DNA from: Synergistota bacterium
GTDB taxonomy: Bacteria > Synergistota > Synergistia > Synergistales > Synergistaceae
DNA: 26,981 nucleotides
NCBI GenBank assembly: GCA_023450745.1
Contig: JAEXGR010000025.1
Location: 1 to 26,981, forward strand
Direction of reading: 5' to 3'
In this document: positions 14,857-23,142 of the stretch, piece after piece
Numbering within the stretch: position 1 is the first letter of the stretch
Layout: every line of letters starts with the position of its first letter
Program-made: the position numbers and the translations under genes
The notes under the pieces: generated by a model
The model's database searches: none
Told to the model about the DNA's origin: nothing
The model's input: the letters and a program-made list of their open reading frames with translations, nothing else

Positions 14857-16068
14857 TCAGACCATGATAATGCGTCTTTTGTGCTCTTCGCCGAAGCGTC
14901 CGTTTGGTATCAGCTCTTCCCATAATTCGCAGGCCAGCGCCTCATAACGCGCGGTCTTTGTGGCGTAGGGCGACGCCTGCGCGGTTTTGCCGTATGTCGT
15001 CACGACGGGCAGCGCGGCGCGGTCTCTCATCTCTCGCAGCAGCACGCGTCCTGCCGCGTTCATGCCGAGCGCGCGAATGTACGGCGGTCCGAGACGCTGG
15101 GCCGCGCGATTTGTCCAATGGTCGAGCCCGAGCAGCGTATGTACCGCGGAGCGGCGGATGCGCCCGGCGGGATAGCGTTTCGACGTGCAGGCGCCGCACC
15201 ATTCCTCGAAGCTTTTTGCCTCAAGTGCCGCCGCGATCATTTTGTATTCGATGCCCTCGCTGATCTCCGCGTATTTTGCCAGCGCCTCCGGTTTTGTGCG
15301 CAGCAGGACGGCGCGCAGCAGCTTCCAGTATGTATCGCGGCCGGTGCAGGCGCGTCCCTCTTTCAGAGCGTTAGTCAGGATTTTTTCCGCCTCTGGCGGC
15401 AGGTGCCGCAGCGCCTCCTCCCGCGCCCCGTTTTTGAGCGCCAGGCGAATCGCCGTGGCGCTGGCGAAGTGTTCCAGTCCGGTGCTGTTGTAGGCCGCGC
15501 CGATTCGCTTGACCGGCAGCGGCTGGATGTCATAATTTTTCTTTTTTATCCTCGCCAGGTAGGCGAGCGCCAGCGTGTTGTTGCTGCCGGCGAGCGCGGC
15601 GGCGCTTCCGGGGTGCATCTCTTCCGCCGCGCGCGCGCGCGCCTCGACATAAGAGAGGCCGTTGTCCAAATGTTTTTTCAGTAATGGCTTGAAAGGTTCG
15701 GGTTCTTTTAGTAGAATATCAACAATACTGTCCACAAGGCAGTCTGGATTTTCCGCGCCGAAAGAGAGGTGCGTCACGACGCCCGTCGCGGCAAGGAGGT
15801 CGACGGCGGCGCCCGCGAAGACGCCGGCGTTGTGCGAAGAGAATATGACGGGCAGCTCGACGACGAGGTCGACGCCGCAGCGGAGGGCCATTTCCGTCCT
15901 TGTCCATTTATCAAGCAGGGCAGGCTCGCCGCGCTGGACGAAATCGGAGGAGAGCACGGCGATTACGGCCTCGGCGGCGCAGAGCTCACGGGCTTTTTTT
16001 ATGTGATGCAGGTGCCCGCAGTGGAGCGGATTATATTCGGCAACAATCCCGGCGACGGGGTATGGCAT
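14857..16068 (-). CDS. tmcAL: tRNA(Met) cytidine acetate ligase TmcAL
   Basis: TmcAL (YlbM family) uses acetate and ATP to form N4-acetylcytidine at the wobble base of elongator tRNA(Met). The N-terminus has the nucleotidyltransferase signature AEYNPLHCGHLHH with H16-x-G18-H19, followed by VLSSDFVQRGEPALLDKW (about 39-56) and SNNTLALAYL (about 171-180), all family hallmarks. Length is 403 aa, typical. The ATG at 16068 has a weak ribosome site. In many Firmicutes this gene lies between coaD and the DUF177-rpmF pair on the same strand; here it faces the opposite way and is divergent from ackA, whose reaction also handles acetate. Confidence 0.92.
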   Translation of the reverse strand: MPYPVAGIVAEYNPLHCGHLHHIKKARELCAAEAVIAVLSSDFVQRGEPALLDKWTRTEMALRCGVDLVVELPVIFSSHNAGVFAGAAVDLLAATGVVTHLSFGAENPDCLVDSIVDILLKEPEPFKPLLKKHLDNGLSYVEARARAAEEMHPGSAAALAGSNNTLALAYLARIKKKNYDIQPLPVKRIGAAYNSTGLEHFASATAIRLALKNGAREEALRHLPPEAEKILTNALKEGRACTGRDTYWKLLRAVLLRTKPEALAKYAEISEGIEYKMIAAALEAKSFEEWCGACTSKRYPAGRIRRSAVHTLLGLDHWTNRAAQRLGPPYIRALGMNAAGRVLLREMRDRAALPVVTTYGKTAQASPYATKTARYEALACELWEELIPNGRFGEEHKRRIIMV

Positions 16069-16157
16069 AGAGGTTCACCGTCCTTTACTGTGTATTAGGA
16101 TACCACAAAGCGGCGGTACAATCAGATTAACAGATTAAGGGAGGCAATTCAGTTCTA

Positions 16158-17357
16158 ATGAAAATTCTTGTTCTCAATTGCGGCAGCTCATCTTTGAAGT
16201 ATCAGCTCATCGAGATGGATGGCGAAAAGGTCCTCGCGAAGGGGCTTGTCGAGCGCATCGGCATCGAAGGCTCGCGTATCAAGCACACGAAGACCGGTCT
16301 GGACGCAGTAACGCGCGAGGTACCGTTCCCCAATCATTCGGCGGCCATCAAGTATGTCCTTGACATCCTTGTCGACCCCGAGCTCGGCGTGCTCAAGAAC
16401 CTCGACGAGCTTTACGCCACGGGCCACCGCATCGTACACGGCGGCGAGAAGTTCACCAAGTCGGTGCTTGTCACGCCCGAGGTCGTCAAGGGCATCGAAG
16501 AGGTCATTCCTCTCGCGCCGCTTCACAACCCCGCCAACCTTCAGGGGCTCAAGGCCGTCATGGAGGTCCTGCCCGGCAAGCCGAACGTCGTCGTCTTCGA
16601 CACCGCCTTCCATCAGACGATGCCGCCCAAGGCCTATGTCTACGGTATTCCCTATAAGTATTACGAGGAGAATCGCGTGCGCCGCTACGGCTTCCACGGG
16701 ACGAGCCACGGTTACGTCGCGGGCCGCGCCGCGGAGATTCTCGGCAAAGATATCAAAGACCTGAAGATCATCACCTGCCACCTTGGCAACGGCAGCTCGA
16801 TCACGGCCGTCGACGGCGGCAAATCTGTCGACACCAGCTTCGGTTACGGCACGGCGGAGGGCGTCCTCATGGGCACCCGCAGCGGCAACCTTGACCCCTC
16901 GGTAATGATCTTCCTTATGGAGCAGCTCGGCTGCGCCCAGAAGGTGAGCGACGAGGTGCATAAGAAGTCAGGGCTTCTCGGCGTTTCCGGCATCTCCAGC
17001 GACCTTCGCGACGTCGAAGAGGCGGCGGCGAACGGCAACGAGCGCGCGAAACTCGCGCAGAATATCCTCGTTACCGGCGTGAAGAAGTACATCGGCTCCT
17101 TCGCGGCGGAGATGGGCGGGGTGGACGTCATCGTCTTCACCGCCGGCATCGGCGAGAATGGCATCGGCTTCCGCAAAGAGGTCTGCGAGCAGATGGAGTT
17201 CATGGGCATCAAGATCGATCCCGAGAAGAACAATTGCCGCGGCAAAGAGGTAATCTTCAGCACGCCGGATTCCAAGGTCACCGTGATGGTCGTGCCGACG
17301 GATGAAGAGATGGTCATCGCGCGCGATACCAAGAGATGCGTAGGGGAAGCGAAGTAG
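16158..17357 (+). CDS. ackA: Acetate kinase
   Basis: AckA interconverts acetyl phosphate plus ADP and acetate plus ATP, the energy-yielding last step of acetate fermentation. The 399-aa protein starts M-K-I-L-V-L-N-C-G-S-S-S-L-K, and shows TGHRIVHGG (88-96), the active-site region VFDTAFHQT (146-154, Asp148) and GFHGTSH (178-184), all family signatures. GGGAGG lies 13 bases before the ATG, rather far, but no other start exists. A tandem CAGATTAA repeat (16123-16138) lies just upstream. No pta gene is next to it in this window. The DUF177 gene follows after 7 bases. Confidence 0.97.
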   Translation: MKILVLNCGSSSLKYQLIEMDGEKVLAKGLVERIGIEGSRIKHTKTGLDAVTREVPFPNHSAAIKYVLDILVDPELGVLKNLDELYATGHRIVHGGEKFTKSVLVTPEVVKGIEEVIPLAPLHNPANLQGLKAVMEVLPGKPNVVVFDTAFHQTMPPKAYVYGIPYKYYEENRVRRYGFHGTSHGYVAGRAAEILGKDIKDLKIITCHLGNGSSITAVDGGKSVDTSFGYGTAEGVLMGTRSGNLDPSVMIFLMEQLGCAQKVSDEVHKKSGLLGVSGISSDLRDVEEAAANGNERAKLAQNILVTGVKKYIGSFAAEMGGVDVIVFTAGIGENGIGFRKEVCEQMEFMGIKIDPEKNNCRGKEVIFSTPDSKVTVMVVPTDEEMVIARDTKRCVGEAK

Positions 17358-17364
17358 GAAGACA

Positions 17365-17949
17365 ATGACGGCGTATCTGGAGGAAGCTCCCAAAAGCTGG
17401 AAAAATCGCCTGGTGCTCTCCGCCGTTCCGAAAGACGGCGCTCCGTACGAGGACAGCTTTTCTGTGCACGTTGACAGGCCGGTGAGCTACTGGGACCAGA
17501 TATATACACTGCTCTCAGACCCGCAGGTGCGGGTGGAGGCTTACCGTTCGGAAGGGCGCGTGATCGTGGTCGTAGCCCTCCGGACGGAGGTCTGCGTGCC
17601 TTGCGCGCGCTGCCTTGAACCCGCCCGCACCGGCGTCGAGGGAGAGATGCGCTATATCTTCTCGCTGCGCCGCGACGAGCAGCAGCGGCAGGAGGCGGAG
17701 GAGGGGCCGGACGGCGAAGAGGAGATAATCATCCTTGATTCCTGGGAAGATGAAATCGACCTGGGGCAGCTGATCTGGGAGGTGCTGATCACCTCGCTCC
17801 CCGGCGCCGTTCTCTGTTCCGACGACTGCCGGGGGCTTTGCCCCCAGTGCGGCGCGAATCTTAACGAGGGCTCCTGCGGCTGCAAAAAGGAGAGCCGCGA
17901 CCCGCGTTTTGACGTTTTGAAAAATTTTATGGAAGATAACGGCAAATAG
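17365..17949 (+). CDS. DUF177/YceD-family protein, probable 23S rRNA accumulation factor
   Basis: This 194-aa protein belongs to the YceD/YlbN (DUF177) family, usually encoded just before rpmF and linked to large-subunit rRNA accumulation. It shows the central cysteine cluster C77-x2-C80-x2-C83 (CVPCARCLEP), an acidic linker (about 104-130) and the C-terminal motif LCPQCGANLN (Cys159, Cys162) with further cysteines at 151, 155, 171 and 173. These are well placed to bind zinc. The ATG at 17365 is 7 bases after ackA, so it is co-transcribed. A 242-base gap with its own promoter separates it from rpmF. Confidence 0.87.
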   Translation: MTAYLEEAPKSWKNRLVLSAVPKDGAPYEDSFSVHVDRPVSYWDQIYTLLSDPQVRVEAYRSEGRVIVVVALRTEVCVPCARCLEPARTGVEGEMRYIFSLRRDEQQRQEAEEGPDGEEEIIILDSWEDEIDLGQLIWEVLITSLPGAVLCSDDCRGLCPQCGANLNEGSCGCKKESRDPRFDVLKNFMEDNGK

Positions 17950-18031
17950 TACTGCAAAAAATTGGATTTAGTGATAAAATTGTCCAGTTGGAAAAATGTT
18001 CCGGCGGGTGTGCTAGCGGTTTGCCGCGTCG

Positions 18032-18060
18032 TTGACGCTTCGCCCGTTTTGGCGCATACT
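18032..18060 (+). promoter_or_regulatory. Probable rpmF promoter in the 242-base DUF177-rpmF gap
   Basis: TTGACG (18032-18037), 17-base spacer, CATACT (18055-18060). Transcription would leave a leader of about 125 bases. The -35 box overlaps a GCGTC-GTT-GACGC hairpin (18026-18038). TTAGTA-N5-TACCGG at 18090-18106 faintly resembles a FapR-type operator. The rest of the gap shows no gene. Confidence 0.45.
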
Positions 18061-18191
18061 CCACGAAAATGAATGTGCCGGTGTCGGACTTAGTATTTTT
18101 TACCGGAAATCTCTGATTTTCGTCGTCTAAGCCATTGGCAGTTCCAGATGGCGTATATAACCAGAGTTTTACTTAAGGGGGGAAACAGAAG

Positions 18192-18392
18192 ATGGCAACG
18201 CCCAAGAGGAGGGTATCCCACGCCCGTACACACAACCGCAAGTCACAGTGGCTCGGCGAGCTCGAGGCCCCCAGCCTTACAGCCTGCAAACATTGCGGAG
18301 AGATGATCCAGACCTATCGCGCCTGCCCGGCGTGCGGCTACTATAAAGGCCGCCAGGTCGTCAAGATTGCTGAAGAAAAGACAACAGATTAA
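18192..18392 (+). CDS. rpmF: 50S ribosomal protein L32, zinc-binding form
   Basis: The 66-aa protein starts M-A-T-P-K-R-R-V-S-H-A-R-T-H-N-R, the L32 signature, and holds four zinc-ligand cysteines (Cys32, 35, 45, 48). A G6 run about 9 bases before the ATG serves as ribosome site. It lies between DUF177 and fapR-plsX, the standard location. A strong terminator 63 bases downstream separates it from the fatty-acid operon. Confidence 0.97.
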   Translation: MATPKRRVSHARTHNRKSQWLGELEAPSLTACKHCGEMIQTYRACPACGYYKGRQVVKIAEEKTTD

Positions 18393-18454
18393 TAACTTCT
18401 GACCGCACGCCTTCGCGCGGCGGACCGGCGGTTTTCTGTTCGGCAGCTAAAGAA

Positions 18455-18484
18455 CGGGACGGTATCTTGCCGTCCCGATTTTTG
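18455..18484 (+). terminator. Strong intrinsic terminator after rpmF
   Basis: CGGGACGG (18455-18462), loop TATCTTG, CCGTCCCG (18470-18477), then ATTTTTGG. A perfect 8-bp GC-rich stem with a T5 run: a textbook rho-independent terminator that uncouples rpmF from fapR-plsX. Confidence 0.9.
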
Positions 18485-18571
18485 GTCGGCGCGGCTCTGT
18501 CCGTGTGGCGAAACATAGAAAAATTTCATAAAAATCCCCCCGCCAAGCGCCTCAAATTATAATTTTTCCTA

Positions 18572-18600
18572 TTGACAACAAACCTAAGATATAATATCTT
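18572..18600 (+). promoter_or_regulatory. Promoter of the fapR-plsX-fab operon with a palindrome over the -10 region
   Basis: TTGACA (18572-18577), 17-base spacer, TATCTT (18595-18600). The -10 box is the right arm of a perfect 15-base inverted repeat, AAGATATAATATCTT (18586-18600). A TATAAT inside that repeat is only 12 bases from the -35 box, too close to pair with it. Confidence 0.6.
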
Positions 18601-18608
18601 GTCTGGTG

Positions 18609-18626
18609 TTATGACCAGCTCTTAAT
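18609..18626 (+). promoter_or_regulatory. Candidate FapR operator
   Basis: TTATGACCAGCTCTTAAT agrees at 13 of 18 positions with the Bacillus fapR operator as I recall it (TTAGTACCTAGTCTTAAT) and is an imperfect inverted repeat. It lies just after the predicted start of transcription of the operon whose first gene encodes FapR, the usual place for autorepression. Confidence 0.5.
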
Positions 18627-18680
18627 TGAGCGGTGACGACACAGGGCAATTATAAAAAATGTTTCTTTAAGGAGAAGCAA

Positions 18681-19271
18681 ATGCGTTCGGAAGGCAGAAA
18701 ACAGAGGCACCGGCAGCTTGTAAAACTGATAGAGTCAAATCCTCTGCTGACTGACGAGGAGATATCCTCCGCGCTCGGCGTCAGCCTCAGCACCGTCCGC
18801 CTTGACAGAGGACTGCTTGCGATCCCCGAGCTGCGCGAGCGGATGCGCTCGATGGCGGAGCACGCCACGAGCCGCCTGAAGTCGCTTTGCGCAGACGAAG
18901 TCGTGGGCGAACTTGTCGGGCTCGAGCCCAACAAATGGGCCCTGTCGATGCTTTCCACGAATCCGGATATGGCCTTCCGGCAGACGGAGATGGTCGGCGA
19001 TTATTACATCTACGCGCAGGCGGCCTCGCTGGCGATCGCGACGATAGACGCCGAGATGGTAGTAGTTGCGACGGCGCGCCTCAAATATTGCCAGCCTTCA
19101 TATTTGGGAGAGAAAATAATCGCCAGGTCAAAGGTTGGTACGCACAAGGGAAACAAATATGTCGTCAGCGTTCATTCGCGCATCGGCGAGAGGGAAATAT
19201 TTGTCGGACGCTTTGTGGTCGCCGCGATAGATGCTCACAATAACGAAAAATTGGGGGACGAAATATGCTGA
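18681..19271 (+). CDS. fapR: Fatty acid and phospholipid biosynthesis regulator FapR
   Basis: FapR represses lipid-synthesis genes until malonyl-CoA or malonyl-ACP binds it. The 196-aa protein starts with a DeoR-like helix-turn-helix (TDEEISSALGVSLSTVRLDRGLLAIPELRERM, about residues 24-55), then a linker (DEVVGELVGLE) and a C-terminal hotdog domain (DYYIYAQAASLAIATIDAEMVVVATA, GEKIIARSKV) that holds the ligand site. Start: AAGGAG lies 6 bases before the ATG at 18681; a longer in-frame start at 18633 lacks support. The stop overlaps the plsX start by 7 bases. FapR heading plsX-fab matches the arrangement known from Firmicutes. Confidence 0.93.
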   Translation: MRSEGRKQRHRQLVKLIESNPLLTDEEISSALGVSLSTVRLDRGLLAIPELRERMRSMAEHATSRLKSLCADEVVGELVGLEPNKWALSMLSTNPDMAFRQTEMVGDYYIYAQAASLAIATIDAEMVVVATARLKYCQPSYLGEKIIARSKVGTHKGNKYVVSVHSRIGEREIFVGRFVVAAIDAHNNEKLGDEIC

Positions 19272-20278
19272 TAGCACTGGATGCAATGGGCGGAGACCAC
19301 GCGCCCGAAGAACCGTGCAAAGGCGCGATTCTTGCCTGCAGAGAGAAACCTCATCTCTCGATTGCGCTTGTAGGCGACAGCGAAAAGATAAAACCGCTCA
19401 TTGACAAGGCTGAAAGAAACGTGCGCTCCCGGCTCGATATCGTCCATACGGACGAGGTGATCAGCGGCAGCGATTCGCCTTCTCTGTCGATCAGAAGAAA
19501 AAAGCGCTCCAGCCTCGTCGTCGGGTTCGAGATGGTCCGTTCCAAAGAGGCTGACGGCATCGTATCTTCCGGCAATACCGGGGCGATCGCCGCCGGCGCG
19601 GTGCTCCTCCTCGGGCGCATCCCGGGAATCGACAGGCCCGGACTGGGCGCGGTGCTGCCGGTGCTGAACAGGTCGACCCTTCTGATGGACGTGGGCGGCA
19701 CGGTGCGCTGCAAGCCGATAAACCTGCTGCAGTTCGCGCAGATGGGCTCGATCTATATGAAGCTCTTCCAAAATGTGGAGAATCCCTCCGTGCGTCTGCT
19801 CAGCAACGGCGAAGAGACGACCAAGGGAGACGACGTCATCTCGGCGGCGCGGGAGCTGATCAAGGCGAGCAGCCTCAACTTCCAGGGATATGCCGAGGGT
19901 AAAGATATCCCGAACGGAGTGTCGGACGTCGTCATCTGCGACGGTTTTACCGGCAACGTCATTATAAAATTCGGCGAAGGCCTCGGCGAGCTGCTGAAGA
20001 GCCAGTTTAAAGAGGAATATATCCACCATACGCTGCCGAAGATCGGACTTTTCTTTATGTGGCCCGCGATGAAACGAGTGATGGGCCGTTTTGACTGGGA
20101 AAAATATGGTGGTTCCCCGGTGCTCGGCGTCAACGGGAGCGTCGTCAAGGTACACGGACGCTCCAAGGCAAACGCCATATCGCACGCCATCACGGGAGCG
20201 GCCAATTTTATAGAACGTAACGGCGTTGACCGGATAAGAGAAGAGATAGCGCGAGGAGTAGAAAATGGTAATGATTAA
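19265..20278 (+). CDS. plsX: Phosphate acyltransferase PlsX
   Basis: PlsX makes acyl phosphate from acyl-ACP, the first committed step of phosphatidic acid synthesis by the PlsX/PlsY route. The 337-aa protein starts with IALDAMGGDHAP, the family signature, followed by GIVSSGNTGA (about 98-107), LMDVGG (about 139-144) and VICDGFTGNV (about 222-231). It is a peripheral membrane enzyme without membrane segments. A G-rich ribosome site lies 7 bases upstream inside fapR. The 14-base overlap with fabH shows translational coupling. No plsY or plsC is in the window. Confidence 0.96.
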   Translation: MLIALDAMGGDHAPEEPCKGAILACREKPHLSIALVGDSEKIKPLIDKAERNVRSRLDIVHTDEVISGSDSPSLSIRRKKRSSLVVGFEMVRSKEADGIVSSGNTGAIAAGAVLLLGRIPGIDRPGLGAVLPVLNRSTLLMDVGGTVRCKPINLLQFAQMGSIYMKLFQNVENPSVRLLSNGEETTKGDDVISAARELIKASSLNFQGYAEGKDIPNGVSDVVICDGFTGNVIIKFGEGLGELLKSQFKEEYIHHTLPKIGLFFMWPAMKRVMGRFDWEKYGGSPVLGVNGSVVKVHGRSKANAISHAITGAANFIERNGVDRIREEIARGVENGND

Positions 20279-21233
20279 CGGATACCCCGTGAAGATTGCG
20301 GGGACCGGGAAATACATCCCGGAAAAGATAATGACCAACTTTGATTTTGAAAAATTCCTTGATACCAGCGACGAATGGATACAGAGCCGCACCGGTATCA
20401 AGAAACGCCACATTGCCGCGGATGATGAAAAGTGCAGCGATCTGGCCTGTAAGGCGGGGCTCGCCGCGCTGGCAGACGCCGGACTGCGCCCCGACGAACT
20501 TGACCTCGTCGTCGTCGCCACCGATACGCCGGATACCTATTGCCCCTGCACCTCGGCGAAGGTACAAGGCAAACTGGGGGCGAAGAACGCCGGCGCGTAC
20601 GACGTTCTTGCCGGCTGCACGGGCAGCCTCACGGCGATGCTCACGGCAATCGGCGGCATCGCCGCCGGAGTCTGGAACAACGTGCTCGTGGTCGGCGCGG
20701 AAGACTTCGCGAGCGTTCTGGACTGGAACGACCGTTCGACCTGCATCCTCTTCGGCGACGGCGCCGGCGCGTGCGTTCTGTCGCGTTCCGAGGAGGGCGG
20801 CCCCCGCTTCGTCGCCGGCGAAGTTCTGGCGGACGGCGCTAAATATGACCTGATCACGATCGACAAGGAAGAGGGGCTGCCTTCACCCGTGCTGCGCATG
20901 AAAGGGGCGGAAGTGTTTCGTTTCGTCAATACCCACCTGCCTCCCTTCATCAAAAACTTCTGCGAAAAATCAGGCGTCGCCCCGAGTGAAATAGACTTCT
21001 GGGTGCTGCACCAGGCCAATACCAGAATAATCGACAGCCTCTTTAAGCGTCTGGACGTTTCGACAGACCGGACCCTGATCAACCTTGACAACTATGGCAA
21101 CACCTCCGCCGCCTCCCTAGTGGTCACTCTTGACGAGGCGATGAAAGAAGGACGCCTGAAAAGGGGCGAGAAGGTTCTGTTCACCGCCTTTGGCGCGGGG
21201 ATGACGCTTGGCGCGCTGCTTTACGAGGCGTAA
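20265..21233 (+). CDS. fabH: 3-oxoacyl-ACP synthase III (FabH)
   Basis: FabH condenses an acyl-CoA primer with malonyl-ACP to start fatty acid synthesis. The 322-aa protein carries the catalytic triad Cys118 (LAGCTGSL), His249 (LHQANTR) and Asn279 (NYGNTSAAS). The sequence after the cysteine is C-T-G rather than the more usual C-S-G, a mild variation. The DEWIQSRTGIKKRHI segment (36-50) is the expected N-terminal signature. GAGGAG lies about 7 bases before the ATG, inside the end of plsX. Primer preference (acetyl or branched) cannot be told from sequence. Confidence 0.95.
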   Translation: MVMINGYPVKIAGTGKYIPEKIMTNFDFEKFLDTSDEWIQSRTGIKKRHIAADDEKCSDLACKAGLAALADAGLRPDELDLVVVATDTPDTYCPCTSAKVQGKLGAKNAGAYDVLAGCTGSLTAMLTAIGGIAAGVWNNVLVVGAEDFASVLDWNDRSTCILFGDGAGACVLSRSEEGGPRFVAGEVLADGAKYDLITIDKEEGLPSPVLRMKGAEVFRFVNTHLPPFIKNFCEKSGVAPSEIDFWVLHQANTRIIDSLFKRLDVSTDRTLINLDNYGNTSAASLVVTLDEAMKEGRLKRGEKVLFTAFGAGMTLGALLYEA

Positions 21234-21244
21234 GGAGAAATTCG

Positions 21245-22192
21245 ATGTTTGAAAATAATCCGATAATAAAGCTGCTCAAAATCAAATATCCGATCATTCA
21301 AGGCGGCATGGCCTGGGTTGCCGACGCGGACCTTGCCGCGGCGGTCAGCAACGGCGGCGGCCTGGGGATCATCGCGGCGGCCAATATGCCCCCCGAACTT
21401 CTGGAGCGGCAGCTGTTGAAGATCAGAACGCTGACCGATAAGCCGTTTGGACTCAACATCATGCTGCTGTCGCCCACCGCCGGCGACGCGCTCGAGCTTG
21501 CCGCGAAACACGGCGTGCCGGTCGTGACCACGGGTGCGGGGATGCCGGGCAAAGTGCTCGACAAACTCAAGCCGCTCGGCACGACGGTAATTCCCGTCGT
21601 CGCCTCCGTTTCCCACGCGGAACGGATCGCTAAACAGGGAGCGGACGCGGTAATCGCCGAGGGAACAGAGGCCGGCGGGCATATCGGCGAAATAACGACG
21701 ATGAACCTGGTGCCGCAAATAGCCGACGCGGTAGACATCCCCGTCATTGCCGCGGGCGGTATCGCCGACGGACGCGGGGCGGCGGCGGCTTTCGTGCTTG
21801 GCGCGAGCGGCGTGCAGGTGGGAACGCGGTTTGTCTGCGCCGAAGAGTGCAACGTCCACATCAACTACAAGCGGAAAATCGTCATGGCCAACGACCGGGC
21901 CACGGCGGTGACCGGTCGCTCGCTCGGGCATCCGGTGCGCGCGATAAAAAATAAATTTATCAAGCAATACGAAGAACTTGAAAAAAAAGGCGCTCCCGCG
22001 GAAGAGCTTGAGGCTCTCGGCGCGGGCAAGCTGCGCCTCGCCGTCGTCGAAGGGGATGCCGAGATGGGCTCCCTGATGGCCGGTCAGTCTGCGGGGCTCG
22101 TTCACGCCATCGAGCCGGCGGCCGTCATTATTGAGAGCATCGTCTCTCAGATGAACAACATCTTTTCAGAAATGACGAGGTATAGCAGATGA
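21245..22192 (+). CDS. fabK: Enoyl-ACP reductase II, FMN-dependent (FabK)
   Basis: FabK is an NAD(P)H-FMN enzyme of the nitronate monooxygenase-like TIM-barrel class that performs the last reduction of each elongation round. Signatures are YPIIQGGMAWVADADLAAAVSNGGGLGII (15-43), EAGGHIG with catalytic His146, IAAGGIADGRG (about 167-177) and GVQVGTRF. Length is 315 aa, standard. No FabI, FabL or FabV gene accompanies it, so it is probably the operon's only enoyl reductase; FabK enzymes resist triclosan. AGGAG precedes the ATG by 7 bases; the stop overlaps fabD by 4 bases (ATGA). Confidence 0.95.
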   Translation: MFENNPIIKLLKIKYPIIQGGMAWVADADLAAAVSNGGGLGIIAAANMPPELLERQLLKIRTLTDKPFGLNIMLLSPTAGDALELAAKHGVPVVTTGAGMPGKVLDKLKPLGTTVIPVVASVSHAERIAKQGADAVIAEGTEAGGHIGEITTMNLVPQIADAVDIPVIAAGGIADGRGAAAAFVLGASGVQVGTRFVCAEECNVHINYKRKIVMANDRATAVTGRSLGHPVRAIKNKFIKQYEELEKKGAPAEELEALGAGKLRLAVVEGDAEMGSLMAGQSAGLVHAIEPAAVIIESIVSQMNNIFSEMTRYSR

Positions 22193-23142
22193 AATATGCA
22201 ATGATATTTCCCGGACAGGGCGCGCAGCGCCCCGGAATGGGAAAAGACATCTACGACCGTTACGTCTCGGCGAAGAGAATCTTCGACGAAGCCGACGAGG
22301 CTTTGGGATTCTCGCTCAGCGGCATAATCTTTAACGGAACCCCGGAAGAGCTGGCCCACACGGAGATCACCCAGCCGGCGATCCTCACCGTCAGCGTCGC
22401 GATGTTCAGAGCGCTCGAACAGGAACTGGGGACCGCGGTCGAGCCCTCCTGCATGGCCGGGCACAGCCTCGGCGAATACACGGCCCTCGTCGCCTCCGGC
22501 GCGCTCTCGCTGAGGGACGGCGTGCGACTCGTCCACCGGCGCGGCGGCCTCATGCAGGACGCCGTTCCGCTTGGAATGGGCTCCATGGCGGCGATAATCG
22601 GGCTGGAACTTCCCGACGTCAGCGCCATCTGCGCCGAGGCGGCGGCGGGGGAGGTCTGTCAGGCGGCTAACATCAACTCGCCGACGCAGATCGTCATCTC
22701 CGGACACGCGGGCGCGGTGGCCCGCGCCGTCTCCCTCATCGAACAGAAGTACACCGCGAAGGTCGTGCCGCTGAGAGTGAGCGCACCTTTCCACTGCGAC
22801 CTGATGCGTCCGGTGGCGAACAAATTGAAAGAAGCCTTCAAAAGCATCGAGTGGCACGAGCCGAAATTCCCCATCATCGCCAACGCCAACGCGCGTCCGG
22901 TACAGAAGATCCCCGCTGTGCGCGAGGCCCTTTACAACCAGACCTTTTCGCCGGTGATGTGGTCGCAGTCGGTCTTGGAAATGGAGGGCGAGGGCGTCGA
23001 GGGATACATTGAACTTGGCCCCGGCAGCGTCCTCTCCGGACTGGTAAGAAAAATATGCAAAGGTAAACGCCCCTATGCGGTCTCAAACTCCGAGGAGCTC
23101 ATGGCCGCGGCGGATTATCTTAGAGGTTTGAAAAATGGATAA
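22189..23142 (+). CDS. fabD: Malonyl-CoA:ACP transacylase (FabD)
   Basis: FabD moves malonyl from CoA to ACP. The 317-aa protein shows FPGQGAQRPGMG (7-18), the nucleophile elbow GHSLGEY with Ser93, the conserved Arg in VHRRGGLMQ (about 118) and the catalytic His202 in SAPFHCDLM. Length is typical. It starts within the stop codon of fabK and ends 8 bases inside fabG, so fabK-fabD-fabG are coupled in translation. Confidence 0.96.
   Translation: MKYAMIFPGQGAQRPGMGKDIYDRYVSAKRIFDEADEALGFSLSGIIFNGTPEELAHTEITQPAILTVSVAMFRALEQELGTAVEPSCMAGHSLGEYTALVASGALSLRDGVRLVHRRGGLMQDAVPLGMGSMAAIIGLELPDVSAICAEAAAGEVCQAANINSPTQIVISGHAGAVARAVSLIEQKYTAKVVPLRVSAPFHCDLMRPVANKLKEAFKSIEWHEPKFPIIANANARPVQKIPAVREALYNQTFSPVMWSQSVLEMEGEGVEGYIELGPGSVLSGLVRKICKGKRPYAVSNSEELMAAADYLRGLKNG

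Noticed and set aside
16158..17357. Absence of pta taken as an unusual acetate pathway
   Set aside because: pta is often encoded elsewhere; one window cannot show that it is missing.
18633..18680. Longer fapR start at 18633
   Set aside because: AAGGAG at the right distance marks the ATG at 18681, which matches FapR family length.
21245..22192. Nitronate monooxygenase instead of FabK
   Set aside because: The folds are alike, but its place between fabH and fabD and the EAGGHIG motif fit FabK.
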